Assembly (NCBI GenBank): GCA_031409955.1
Contig: JANNYF010000274.1
Coordinates: 21,246 to 85,245 of the forward strand
Direction: 5' to 3'
Source of the DNA: JAFDVL01 sp031409955
Lineage (GTDB): Bacteria; Acidobacteriota; Blastocatellia; RBC074
DNA: 64,000 nucleotides
Position numbers and translations under genes: made by a program. The notes below the pieces were generated by a model that worked only from the letters and a program-made list of their open reading frames with translations, ran no database searches and had not been told where the DNA came from. Positions 47,750-56,023 of this stretch are shown here, piece after piece (position 1 is the stretch's first letter; each line of letters begins with the position of its first letter).

Positions 47750-47866
47750 AAAAAATTACGAAGGGATGAAAGCAGCAGACATCATTCAGACAACTGCTCT
47801 GGCAAAGCGAATTGTACGATGTTCGGCGCAATGCTCGCAAGCCGTCGAGGGCAATATGAGGAAGGA

Positions 47867-48673
47867 TTAACTGGCTTGTCGTTCGCGGCGCGACTGATCC
47901 AACGGCAGCGTTGCGTCTTCTGTCACGCTGTAGCCAGTGCTGAATTCCGGGTTGATTTCATTCGTGGTGTGCGTGGTGGTGGTGGTGAAGGGTGGCGGTT
48001 GGTTGAGCGCATTTGAGAATGCTTCGCGCTGAACTTCGTTGGCGGCTTCAGCAGCCCGCAATTCTTTCTCTGACGGCGCAAAGAACATGCCATTGATAAG
48101 ATGCCCGATGCCCGTTGCGACCGGAATCAAACAGAGTACCCAAAGTATTTGAACTACTGGCACCAGACCTGTGAGGTTCGGATTGCGTTGCAGCACGAGT
48201 TGTTCCAGATTCGCCAGCAGCCCGGATTCGACGGCGGTTTTGAGCAGAAAATAATATGCGCCCGCCGAAGCGCCGCCCGTGAAAATCGAAAGAATCCCTT
48301 TTTGCAGATGATACCGCCGCGCTTCGCGCGAACGTTTTGGTTTGCTGGGCGCTTTCGTTGCGGGCGTCGAAAAGCAGGCGGTCGTGACATCTTTGGCAGC
48401 GGTCGCAGCGGTTTGGGCAATGTCTGAAACCCAGTTTGGATGGCCTGACCGCTTGCGATGTTCGTGTTGCTTCTTTTTGAATTCCTGATGCACCTGCTCC
48501 AGACCGCTCCGCATGCTGGTGCCGAGGTCTTTCAGGTCTGACTTCACGCGCTCGAAATCAACCGGGCCGCGACGACCTTCCATGGCGTCCACAATCACGC
48601 CGAGATTGGTTCCACATTGACGACAGTAGCGTTGGCCTTCGCCTGCCGGGTTTGAGCATTTTGGGCAATACAT
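47867..48673 (-). CDS. Zinc-ribbon membrane protein of unknown function
   Basis: A 268-residue protein with an N-terminal zinc ribbon (YCPKCSNPAG ... YCRQCG). A helical, possibly coiled-coil, stretch (about 35-80) is followed by two hydrophobic segments (about 125-150 and 170-195) and a Thr-rich C-terminus. It resembles the zinc-ribbon proteins with membrane helices that are common in Acidobacteria; no function is known. The start is placed at the ATG at 48673, 9 bases from GGAGG; the GTG at 48679 is too close. Confidence 0.68.
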   Translation of the reverse strand: MYCPKCSNPAGEGQRYCRQCGTNLGVIVDAMEGRRGPVDFERVKSDLKDLGTSMRSGLEQVHQEFKKKQHEHRKRSGHPNWVSDIAQTAATAAKDVTTACFSTPATKAPSKPKRSREARRYHLQKGILSIFTGGASAGAYYFLLKTAVESGLLANLEQLVLQRNPNLTGLVPVVQILWVLCLIPVATGIGHLINGMFFAPSEKELRAAEAANEVQREAFSNALNQPPPFTTTTTHTTNEINPEFSTGYSVTEDATLPLDQSRRERQAS

Positions 48674-48737
48674 AATCACGAACCTCCAAGCTTTGCTTTA
48701 ATTTGGGCTTTACGAAGATGTAAGAAGCGAAGTTCGG

Positions 48738-49175
48738 TTACTTTTTCTTCCGTTTATAGCTGGCACGAATCACCGTTTTGATGTTGCCACGCACATTGAA
48801 ATCACCTTCGATGGAAAACTCCAACGGATCACAGGCCGCCACAAAATCATCCCGAAATTTATTGACGACATGTTCGTGAAAAATTTTCACATCCCGAAAC
48901 GAATTGATATACAGCTTCAGCGATTTCAATTCGATGCACCGCCTGTGCGGCATGTATGTGATGTGCAAGGTAGCAAAATCCGGGAAGTCAGAGAACGGAC
49001 AAATCGCCGTGAATTCGGCGGACGTGAAATGGATTTCAATGCGCTGCCCCGGATATTCGTAGGCAAACGTGTCCAGCGGATAGAGCTTCATTTCTTCCGC
49101 TGGCGTCGAGCGAATTTCGAGGTGTGTTTCCGGGGTAATTTCTTTGATCGGCGGCGTCTTTTTTTTGCCTGACAT
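48738..49175 (-). CDS. queF: NADPH-dependent 7-cyano-7-deazaguanine reductase
   Basis: Reduces preQ0 to preQ1 in queuosine biosynthesis. The 145-residue protein is the short, unimodular form. The catalytic Cys is C59 (TAICPFS), the Asp D66 (FPDFA), and ELKSLKLYINSFRD and FHEHVV hold the NADPH/substrate residues. It follows the YceI gene after 21 bases with AAGGA 6 bases upstream. No preQ1 riboswitch was seen because there is no leader. Confidence 0.95.
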   Translation of the reverse strand: MSGKKKTPPIKEITPETHLEIRSTPAEEMKLYPLDTFAYEYPGQRIEIHFTSAEFTAICPFSDFPDFATLHITYMPHRRCIELKSLKLYINSFRDVKIFHEHVVNKFRDDFVAACDPLEFSIEGDFNVRGNIKTVIRASYKRKKK

Positions 49176-49196
49176 GCTTGATCCTTGTGTGATAGG

Positions 49197-49850
49197 TCAG
49201 CGACGCGGCGCTTTGACTGACAATTTAAGGACGACTTCGTCACGAATCAAATCGTCAGCTTTGCCCGCGTAGACGATGCCGAAATCTTTGCGGTTGATTG
49301 CGAATTCGCCGGCAACAGATACCGCATCGGCCTCCACTTTGATCGTGGCCGGAAAGGTGACGGTCTTTTTGACACCGTGCAGATCGAGCGTGCCTGTGAC
49401 AGTATGCGATGCGCCTTTCTCGCCGCCGGATTTGATCTCAGACGAAGCAAACGTCGCTTGCGGATATTTGGTCACATCGAAGAAATCTGGCGATTTCAAA
49501 TGCTCGGTCAGCTTGCCGATTTTCGCGTCAACAGAACTCAAATCAATGGCGACGGTCACGCTGCTTTTCTCTGGCTTGCCTTCCACCAGATCAATCGCGC
49601 CCATGAATTTCTTGAACGATCCATTCTCAATGCCAGTGACTTTGGAGCCAACAAAATCAATGGTGGAAGCGTCGGCAGCAAAAGAAAGCTTGGTGCCTTT
49701 CGTTGCCGCGCCACTGGTCGCCGCGCTACTAGCGGCAGGTGATGCAGCCTCAGAAACGACCGCTTTAGGCGCATTGTCGGCTGGATTTGCACATGCAGTG
49801 AACAGTGCGAGTGCAGCGCAAAAACTAATCAGACTTATCAAACGAATCAT
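49197..49850 (-). CDS. YceI-family periplasmic lipid-binding lipoprotein
   Basis: A 217-residue protein with a lipoprotein signal (FTACAN near residue 18) and an Ala/Ser-rich linker (about 20-50). The YceI-like lipocalin-fold domain (about 50-217) has STIDFVGSKVTGIENGSFKKF, LKSPDFFDVTKYPQATF and GEFAINRKDFGI. YceI proteins bind isoprenoid-type lipids. I start at the ATG at 49850 with AGGAG 5 bases upstream. It is directly in front of queF. Confidence 0.88.
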   Translation of the reverse strand: MIRLISLISFCAALALFTACANPADNAPKAVVSEAASPAASSAATSGAATKGTKLSFAADASTIDFVGSKVTGIENGSFKKFMGAIDLVEGKPEKSSVTVAIDLSSVDAKIGKLTEHLKSPDFFDVTKYPQATFASSEIKSGGEKGASHTVTGTLDLHGVKKTVTFPATIKVEADAVSVAGEFAINRKDFGIVYAGKADDLIRDEVVLKLSVKAPRR

Positions 49851-49973
49851 GAGTTCTCCTGTTGAGTTGAAAAATTGAAGAAACACTTGGTCTTTGGAAA
49901 AAGCGTGTAGCAAACAAGTGTTCAGTGTACAACGATCTGTCTGCTGAAAACACACACAACCTTGATTGGCTTC

Positions 49974-50948
49974 TTACGGTTCGACCAACATCGCTTTGAC
50001 CAGATCGGATTGCGAAACTGTTGCTGTGCCGATTTTGCCGACGACAAGGCCCGCCGCGTGATTGGCAATGAGTGCTGCTTCGGCGATTTCAGCGCCAGCG
50101 GCGAGCGCCAGCGCCAGCGTTGCAATCACGGTGTCGCCTGCGCCTGTGACATCGTAAACTTCGCGCGCCATTGTCGGGATATGAGTGACAGTTTCGCCGC
50201 TCACCAACGTCATACCGTGTTCGCCACGTGTGATGAGGACGTATGGGCAATTGAGCAGAGCGCGGATTTGATGAGCCGCCGCGAGTAACGAAGAGTCATC
50301 CGTGATTTCAATGCCAGTGGCACGCTCGGCTTCCAATTGATTCGGCGTAATGACTGTTACCGGGCGATAGCTGGAAAAGTTTTTGATCTTTGGGTCAAGG
50401 CAAACTGTTTTGTCCGCCGCTGCCGTCAGCACGGTTTGCAAAACGCGTGGTGTCAGCACTCCTTTGTCGTAATCCGAAACGACGACTGCATCGGCGTCTG
50501 GCAAGGCTTCGATAAAAGCTGCGATCAACTGACTCTCGATTGCTTCACTGATGGGCAAGCGACTCTCACGATCTGCGCGAATCATTTGCTGGTGATGCGC
50601 GACAATGCGGGTTTTGACGGTTGTGGGTCGGGAGGAGTCTGCAATCAAAAACTTTGTTTCGGCTCCGGCTGCGGCAAACCTCTCACGCAACCGTTCGCCC
50701 GCCCAATCATTGCCGATGATGCCGATGGGAATGGCCTGCGCGCCGAGTTCCAATAGGTTGGAAACGACGTTGCCCGCGCCGCCCGCGTGCCACGATTCGC
50801 GTTTGACTTCGACGACTGGGACAGGCGCTTCGGGCGAGATGCGGCGCACTTCGCCCCAGATAAATTCGTCCAGCATCAAATCGCCGAGGACGATCAAACG
50901 CTTGTCGGCAAAGTTCTGGATGAGTTTTTGCGCACGCTGTGGGTTCAT
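49974..50948 (-). CDS. D-glycero-beta-D-manno-heptose-7-phosphate kinase (HldE N-domain/RfaE1)
   Basis: PfkB-family kinase that phosphorylates heptose 7-phosphate for the LPS core. The 324-residue protein has IVLGDLMLDEFIWGEVRRISPEAP, characteristic of RfaE1, and the ATP-binding YDVTGAGDTVIATLAL near the C-terminus. The nucleotidyltransferase half present in bifunctional HldE is absent, so this is the stand-alone form. The start overlaps the GT9 stop by four bases (ATGA), linking it to glycan assembly. Confidence 0.9.
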   Translation of the reverse strand: MNPQRAQKLIQNFADKRLIVLGDLMLDEFIWGEVRRISPEAPVPVVEVKRESWHAGGAGNVVSNLLELGAQAIPIGIIGNDWAGERLRERFAAAGAETKFLIADSSRPTTVKTRIVAHHQQMIRADRESRLPISEAIESQLIAAFIEALPDADAVVVSDYDKGVLTPRVLQTVLTAAADKTVCLDPKIKNFSSYRPVTVITPNQLEAERATGIEITDDSSLLAAAHQIRALLNCPYVLITRGEHGMTLVSGETVTHIPTMAREVYDVTGAGDTVIATLALALAAGAEIAEAALIANHAAGLVVGKIGTATVSQSDLVKAMLVEP

Positions 50949-52015
50949 AATAAAACGCTGTCCACGGCCTTCATCACCTGCTCTATCGTGATGGAGCGAA
51001 TGCACTCTGGCTCGGCGAATTCAGTACACGTGTACATTGCGCAAGGATTGCACGCGAAAGAATTCTGTACAAGTTCGGCGCGGCTGTCCGCCCACGGACG
51101 CCAGCGCACGGAACTCGCCGGGCCGAACAACACGACGAGCGGCGTTTTGACTGCCGCCGCAATGTGCGCCGGGCCGCTGTCGTTGCCGATGAAGACTTTG
51201 GCTTCCGCAATAACTGCCATCAATTCGCCAATGCTGAGCGAGGTCAATGCCGCTAACCTGTGCGAAGTCGCCGCCTGCACGCTTTCGACTTGCGCGAGTT
51301 GTTCCGTGGTTGGTGCGCCCGTCAAAACGATTTGGTAGTCGCGTTCGATCAATCGTTCCGCAATCGCGGCATAGCGTTCCGGCATCCAGCGTTTGGTGTA
51401 AAACTCATTCGTGGGAGCCAGCACCGCGTAAGGTTTATTGAGGTCAACTCCGGCGGCTTGCAACTTTGCGTGCGCCGTTTCGCGTTTATTGGGTGCGACG
51501 AAAAGCTGAATTGGCGCGGGCGTTTCATTCGGCAAACCTAACCACTTGAACCAGCCGAATTGCGATTCGACCGTATGCAAATCTGTTCGGCCCAGAATTT
51601 CTTCGGACGGCGGCACGCGCAGGTTGTACGCATAGCCGTTGCGAAAATGCGCTGCGCCAATGCGATATTTCGCGCTGCTCAGGAACGTGAGTTGTGCGCT
51701 GGTCGGCCCGCCGTGCAGGTTGATGACGGCAGTGAAGTTGTGTTTGCGAATAGCTTGAATGATGCTGAGGCGAGATGTGATGGAGCTTCGTTTTTCTTGC
51801 TGTCCACGCGTGAGCGGAATCGCTTTGAGGTCAGGATCGGCTTCGTACAAATCAGTGTAAATGGTTTCGACCAGCGTCGCGATTTGCAAATCTGGTCGGG
51901 AACGTTTGAGCGCGCGCAAATTGGCTGTATCCAACACCGCTTCGCCCAGGTTGCGGAGCCGAATAAACAGCACGCGCGATGATTCAGGAAGTTGCTGGAA
52001 GAGTAGGGAAGGCAC
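50945..52015 (-). CDS. Glycosyltransferase family 9 (heptosyltransferase-like)
   Basis: A 356-residue GT-B enzyme of the ADP-heptose transferase family. Visible are LFIRLRNLGEAVLDT in place of the usual GDxxxT, INLHGGPTSAQLTF, VLAPTNEFYTKRWMPERYA and the donor-site IGNDSGPAHIAAAVKTPLVVLFGP. Together with the heptose kinase gene, to which it is coupled, it points to inner-core LPS. Trm112 lies 5 bases upstream. Confidence 0.9.
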   Translation of the reverse strand: MPSLLFQQLPESSRVLFIRLRNLGEAVLDTANLRALKRSRPDLQIATLVETIYTDLYEADPDLKAIPLTRGQQEKRSSITSRLSIIQAIRKHNFTAVINLHGGPTSAQLTFLSSAKYRIGAAHFRNGYAYNLRVPPSEEILGRTDLHTVESQFGWFKWLGLPNETPAPIQLFVAPNKRETAHAKLQAAGVDLNKPYAVLAPTNEFYTKRWMPERYAAIAERLIERDYQIVLTGAPTTEQLAQVESVQAATSHRLAALTSLSIGELMAVIAEAKVFIGNDSGPAHIAAAVKTPLVVLFGPASSVRWRPWADSRAELVQNSFACNPCAMYTCTEFAEPECIRSITIEQVMKAVDSVLL

Positions 52016-52020
52016 AGCAA

Positions 52021-52206
52021 TCAGGCAGCGGCAGGCGTTTCTTCAATGGTGGCTTCTTCGACGATCAGCACAGGAATTTCATCCCGAATCGGGTAGACGC
52101 GATGACAAGCAACGCATCGCAAACCGCTGCCGTCAGCCTTCAATTCAATTTTCGCGTGGCACGCCGGACACGCGAGGATTTCCAATAATTCTGGCTTTAC
52201 GCCCAT
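52021..52206 (-). CDS. Trm112-family zinc-ribbon protein
   Basis: A 61-residue protein with LLEILACPACHAKIEL and LRCVACHRVYPIRDEIPVLI, the two CxxC halves of a Trm112/YcaR zinc ribbon. In eukaryotes and archaea Trm112 activates methyltransferases; the bacterial role is open. In bacteria it often lies beside LPS or lipid A genes, as here next to a GT9 gene. Confidence 0.9.
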   Translation of the reverse strand: MGVKPELLEILACPACHAKIELKADGSGLRCVACHRVYPIRDEIPVLIVEEATIEETPAAA

Positions 52207-52357
52207 AACAAATTCTCCTGAGACAAAGTGGCAAAGCGAAGCGCAGTATAGACCGCCCCTGTGCGGCGAACAAGCGACGCTCTGGGCGGGAAAATAAAAC
52301 TCTGTGCCGCCATAGCACTTGCCTCACGCCCGGCAATCCCTTAAATTATTGTGCTGT

Positions 52358-52433
52358 GCTCCCGTAGCTCAGTGGATAGAGCATTTGCCTTCTAAGCAAA
52401 GGGTCGCACGTTCGAGCCGTGCCGGGAGCACCA
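52358..52433 (+). tRNA. tRNA-Arg (anticodon TCT)
   Basis: A 76-base cloverleaf with encoded CCA. The acceptor GCTCCCG pairs with CGGGAGC, and the anticodon stem TTTGC/GCAAA encloses loop CTTCTAA. The T arm contains GTTCGAGC. It ends 26 bases before the next coding start. Confidence 0.96.
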
Positions 52434-52459
52434 ATTCATTTCTTTTCCCCCTGCAATTT

Positions 52460-53518
52460 ATGCGCTACATCATTTACGGAGCTGGAGCGATTGGGAGTCT
52501 GGTGGGCGGCTTGCTGGCTGACACGAGCGCAGAGGTCATCCTGATTGCCCGCCCAGCCCAAGCCGAAGCCATCCATCAACGCGGCCTGACGATTCACTCG
52601 ATTTATCATCCGACCAAGCACGTCTCCAACATCAAAGCGGTCACTTCGCCCCACGACATTACGCCGCACGCGGATGATGTATTGATGCTGGCGGTCAAGA
52701 GTTCGCAGACCAATCAGTGCATTCACGAATTGCAGGAAGTGTTCAGCCAAACGACACCGCTGTTCTGTGTGCAAAATGGCGTGCGCAACGAAACGACGGC
52801 TGCCGAGCGATTCCTGCACGTCTACGGCGTGATGATTGCGGCGTGCGTGAACGTTCTGGAACCGGGCGTGATTGCGCATACTTTCAAACAGGATTTGGTA
52901 CTTGGCAATTACCCGCTCGGCTGTGACGAAACGGCGACTAAAGTGGCGCAGGATTTATCGCACGCCGGATTCAACGCCGTACTTTCGGCACACGTGATGG
53001 CGGCGAAATGGGGCAAGTTGGTGCTGAATTTGACCAATGCGTTGTTGGCCATCACGGGACATCATCTGCAATTGGCGTGGAGCATTCCCGAAGTCAGTTT
53101 ACTGATGGCGGAAGTGCAGGAAGAAGGTTTGCGCGTGATCGCCGCCGCTGGCATCCCGTTGGCAGAAGGCAACAGCCCGCTGGACGTGTTTGCGATGACG
53201 CAGAGGACACGCCAAATCGGGGAAAGCGCACCCAATGACGAGGCGATGCTTGCCGCTGAAAATTTGCCGGAGCAACAGCGCACGTATGTTTCTACCTGGT
53301 CGGATTTGCAACAACAGCGCGGCGAAACCGAAGCGGGTTATCTGAACGGCGAAATCATTTTGCTGGGCGAAAAACATCACGTGCCGACGCCGTACAATTT
53401 CACTTTGCTGGATGTCGTGGAGCGGATGGCGGCACAGCAATTGCCACCGGGACAATATTCAATTGGTGAGTTGCGGCAGATGATTGAACGCCAAGAGGAA
53501 ACACAAATCGGTGAATAG
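52460..53518 (+). CDS. Ketopantoate reductase-like (PanE/ApbA) oxidoreductase
   Basis: NADP-dependent 2-dehydropantoate reductase family member of 352 residues. It begins with the Rossmann motif YIIYGAGAIGSLVGG. It has VKSSQTNQCI, the FCVQNGVRNE block and MAAKWGKLVLNLTNAL, the typical Lys/Asn region of the family. It is about 50 residues longer than typical PanE (a C-terminal helical extension), so it may act on another 2-keto acid. The open frame extends upstream through the tRNA gene, but this is only readthrough; the ATG at 52460 is the family start. Confidence 0.85.
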   Translation: MRYIIYGAGAIGSLVGGLLADTSAEVILIARPAQAEAIHQRGLTIHSIYHPTKHVSNIKAVTSPHDITPHADDVLMLAVKSSQTNQCIHELQEVFSQTTPLFCVQNGVRNETTAAERFLHVYGVMIAACVNVLEPGVIAHTFKQDLVLGNYPLGCDETATKVAQDLSHAGFNAVLSAHVMAAKWGKLVLNLTNALLAITGHHLQLAWSIPEVSLLMAEVQEEGLRVIAAAGIPLAEGNSPLDVFAMTQRTRQIGESAPNDEAMLAAENLPEQQRTYVSTWSDLQQQRGETEAGYLNGEIILLGEKHHVPTPYNFTLLDVVERMAAQQLPPGQYSIGELRQMIERQEETQIGE

Positions 53519-53551
53519 GTAGTCTTCCTTCCCGCGCGGTGCTCGAAAAAT

Positions 53552-53592
53552 ATAAGCGAACCAACCAGCGGCAAGTTGGTTGGTTCGCTTAT
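53552..53592 (+). terminator. Intrinsic terminator after the PanE-like gene
   Basis: A perfect 16-bp stem, ATAAGCGAACCAACCA (53552-53567) with TGGTTGGTTCGCTTAT (53577-53592), encloses a 9-base loop and is followed by TTAG. Confidence 0.85.
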
Positions 53593-53605
53593 TTAGTCAA
53601 CCATT

Positions 53606-54289
53606 ATGACTATGAAAACAGCAGCGATTCTTTTCCTATCTTTCATCCCCTGGCTTTCAGCACAGCCAGCGAGAAAAACGGATTTGGAGCACGATCTATT
53701 AAAGGGCTACGTCAAAACGATTGTGGTTCATTTTGCCAGACTGTCCAACGTTGCGGGGAAATTGCAGGAGGGCGAACTTGCGTTTCAAACGGCGGCTACT
53801 TATAACGAGAAAGGCTTATTAGCCGAGAAGGTCTTTATGGAAGATCGGCTGAAAGTACAACAGCGTTACACTCACGACCCAAAGGGCAACCGCTCAATAA
53901 CAGAGATTGGCAGGGATAAAACTCGCGTTCTCAATTGGCAATGCAAATATGACTCAGCAGGAAATCGGGTGCAGGATGTAATCTCGGATTTCGCCACAAT
54001 GGAAAGCCGGACAACCTATAAGTACGATCCGAAAGGCAATCGAACAGAGGAAACCATCAATGCTCGCCATCGCCGCGAGTGGAGAAAGGTCTACCGTCAT
54101 AATGATAAGGGCGATGTGATTGAGTCGGCGACCTACCTTGCGGGTAAACTTGTAACAACCGAAATCTATACTTACGAATTTGATGCGGCTGGAAATTGGA
54201 TTAAGAGGATCACGTCAGTACGTCAACGAAACGCAACGCAGCCAGTTTATGAGCCGATGTATGTGTTCTATCGGACGATTACTTATTAA
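53606..54289 (+). CDS. Exported protein with YD/RHS-like repeats
   Basis: A 227-residue protein with a signal peptide (about 1-20; the ATG at 53606 or 53612). The rest is short beta-repeats of RHS/YD type: YTHDPKGNRS, YDSAGNRVQ, YDPKGNRTEE, HNDKGDVIE and FDAAGNWIK, about 20 residues apart. Such repeats usually build extracellular beta-structures in large RHS proteins; here there are only five or six and no toxin domain. Its function is unknown. Confidence 0.75.
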   Translation: MTMKTAAILFLSFIPWLSAQPARKTDLEHDLLKGYVKTIVVHFARLSNVAGKLQEGELAFQTAATYNEKGLLAEKVFMEDRLKVQQRYTHDPKGNRSITEIGRDKTRVLNWQCKYDSAGNRVQDVISDFATMESRTTYKYDPKGNRTEETINARHRREWRKVYRHNDKGDVIESATYLAGKLVTTEIYTYEFDAAGNWIKRITSVRQRNATQPVYEPMYVFYRTITY

Positions 54290-54303
54290 CCTATACCGTC
54301 TTC

Positions 54304-54630
54304 TTATCGGCCTTGAATTTCTTTGTAGACGAACTTCGCCAGTTCCTGAATTTGTTCCTGATTTAACTTGTCTTTGAACGAAGGCATCTGGCCTGAACCA
54401 GTGCCAATACGGGTCGCAATGTCTTCGACCGACCGCCCCATGGATAATCCGGCTTTGAAGCTCGGCCCAATGCCACCCTCGCCTTTTTCGCCATGACAGG
54501 TCACGCATTTTTGTTCGGTGTACAAAGCCCGGGTGGCTGCTACATCTTTGACGGCAAGAGAGTTGGATGATTGCCCACAAGCTATCGCTAGAACCGCAGT
54601 AAGAAAGATCAGTGATTTCAAATAGTTCAT
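54304..54630 (-). CDS. Small c-type cytochrome, lipoprotein
   Basis: A 108-residue monohaem class-I cytochrome c. The haem site is CVTCH (42-46) and M82 (GQMPSF) is the likely sixth ligand. The N-terminal signal LAIAC (Cys18) fits a lipobox, so it is probably anchored on the periplasmic face. It resembles c551/c6-type electron carriers. The start has AAAGGAAA just before the ATG. No partner oxidoreductase is adjacent. Confidence 0.88.
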   Translation of the reverse strand: MNYLKSLIFLTAVLAIACGQSSNSLAVKDVAATRALYTEQKCVTCHGEKGEGGIGPSFKAGLSMGRSVEDIATRIGTGSGQMPSFKDKLNQEQIQELAKFVYKEIQGR

Positions 54631-54665
54631 TTTCCTTTAGGTCTCCTGAGTTATTAGTTTCGAGT

Positions 54666-55220
54666 TTATGAAATCCTTTTTGCCATAAAAATGTCCGGTT
54701 TGCCAAGCCCGTTGGCGTCCGGCATCACACCGACAATCACAAAACCGAGTTTTTGATAGAACCCAAACGGATGCCGACGCAGGTTCTTGATCGTGGTGAT
54801 GTGTTCCCAAACATTCGGATAAAGATCAACTCCCGCCAGCGATGTCTGATCGTCTTCATCATCTGTGCCGAGCCACAAGGTGATGCCTCCGCGGGCTTTG
54901 GCAATGGCTTCAAGATCATTAACCAATGCGCGCGCCACGCCTTGGCCTCGCGCTGCGGCACTGACCGCCAGCGGGTGCAATTCCCACACGTGCCCATCGT
55001 ATAGACTCATGCCTCCGATCCAACCGATCACCTTGCCGTCATCGTCAATCGCAATGCGGCTGACACGGTCTTCGGCAAAGGATTCATGCACTTCCCGCCA
55101 GGTATCTTCAAGTGTCGGCCACGCGCCCGGCCAATGGTCTTGGAAGGAATCAAAGAGTAGTTGGGCGGTTTGTTGAATTGCCGGTTCATTGTCGGGCGTG
55201 AGATCAATAATTCGCAGCAT
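54666..55220 (-). CDS. GNAT acetyltransferase (possibly AAC(6')-like)
   Basis: A 184-residue GNAT enzyme with VIGWIGGMSLYDGHVWELHPLAV, the acetyl-CoA motif AARGQGVARALV and ITLWLGTDDEDDQTSLAG. A late block reads HPFGFYQKLGFVIVGVMPDA, then NGLGKPDIFMAKR. The C-terminal block is, to my memory, found in some proteins annotated as aminoglycoside 6'-acetyltransferases, but I cannot confirm that. I chose the ATG at 55220, 7 bases after AAGGA, instead of that at 55310. Confidence 0.78.
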   Translation of the reverse strand: MLRIIDLTPDNEPAIQQTAQLLFDSFQDHWPGAWPTLEDTWREVHESFAEDRVSRIAIDDDGKVIGWIGGMSLYDGHVWELHPLAVSAAARGQGVARALVNDLEAIAKARGGITLWLGTDDEDDQTSLAGVDLYPNVWEHITTIKNLRRHPFGFYQKLGFVIVGVMPDANGLGKPDIFMAKRIS

Positions 55221-55466
55221 TCGATATTCCTTCTGGTCGTTTATAGGGATGACCATAGCAAAAGGGGGCATCTTCTCCAAGACACCTGGCAGGTCCTCAC
55301 CAGCGATCATTGACTTTTAAAATCGCCTGCTTTAACTTGCGCTCATTCCCTTGCGCTGAATTTCTAGCTCTTTTTCAGTTCAATGATATGTCGCTCTCAT
55401 CTTTTTGCAGATGCGTTGTTGCAGCATCTGTAATATCTATCACTTCAATCCAGAACGGAGGAAACT

Positions 55467-55805
55467 ATGGGTAGCAAATTGAGCTTCGCGGATCAGGAAA
55501 GCTTTTACAATCAGCTTCTCGAACTTGAATCTCGCAAAGAGGAATACGATGTAGACACGGGAATTATGGAAGTCAAAAACCTTCCCTTACGCCTGCTGCA
55601 TCACATCGGGATCACCAAAGAAGAAATCGCCCACAAACAGCACAAGGCCGTCGAAGAAAGCGACTTTATGCTGGACTTTGTCGAGCCAATGGTAACCAAA
55701 GTCAATGAAATGCTGGGGCGCTATCAACCCGCGCGTGGCTATGAATTCAGCGTCCAGGCGGACGATTACGACACGATCAAAATTCACGGTCGCCCGCAGG
55801 CTTGA
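55467..55805 (+). CDS. Protein of unknown function
   Basis: A 112-residue acidic cytoplasmic protein without recognised domain, starting MGSKLSFADQESFYNQLLEL and strongly helical at first. GGAGGAAACT gives a strong ribosome binding site. It has a gene-like reading frame and stands alone; the sequence behind its stop is a long heptamer array. Confidence 0.65.
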   Translation: MGSKLSFADQESFYNQLLELESRKEEYDVDTGIMEVKNLPLRLLHHIGITKEEIAHKQHKAVEESDFMLDFVEPMVTKVNEMLGRYQPARGYEFSVQADDYDTIKIHGRPQA

Positions 55806-55932
55806 GAGCGGGGAAAGGGAGATGGGGGAAAGGGAGAGAAATCGTCACAGTGATACAGTGGGCTGAATCAATTTGTCCCTCCATCTCTCCGTCCCTCCAT
55901 CTCCCGCTCTCCCCATCTCCCTTTCCCCTTTG
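55804..55932. repeat. Inverted GGGAGATGG-type array
   Basis: The left arm (55804-55844) repeats GGGAGA/GGGGAAA units. The right arm (55871-55932) holds the complement TCCCTCCATCTC with 7- to 8-base spacing, four to five copies. They could form a long stem. It lies between the gene at 55467 and the LOG-family gene. Confidence 0.85.
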
Positions 55933-56023
55933 CCACATCGTCAGGGATCGGTGATAATCGCCGCTCGCTGTGCCAGTTTCGGCGCGCGTGCCAGCATTCA
56001 ATTCCAACGGGAGATACCGACGA

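Noticed and set aside
52319..52459. N-terminal extension of the PanE-like protein
   Set aside because: These codons are the tRNA-Arg gene; the Rossmann start at 52460 is the natural one.
52358..53518. Integration site of a mobile island at tRNA-Arg
   Set aside because: No integrase, no direct repeat of the tRNA 3' end and only ordinary genes downstream.
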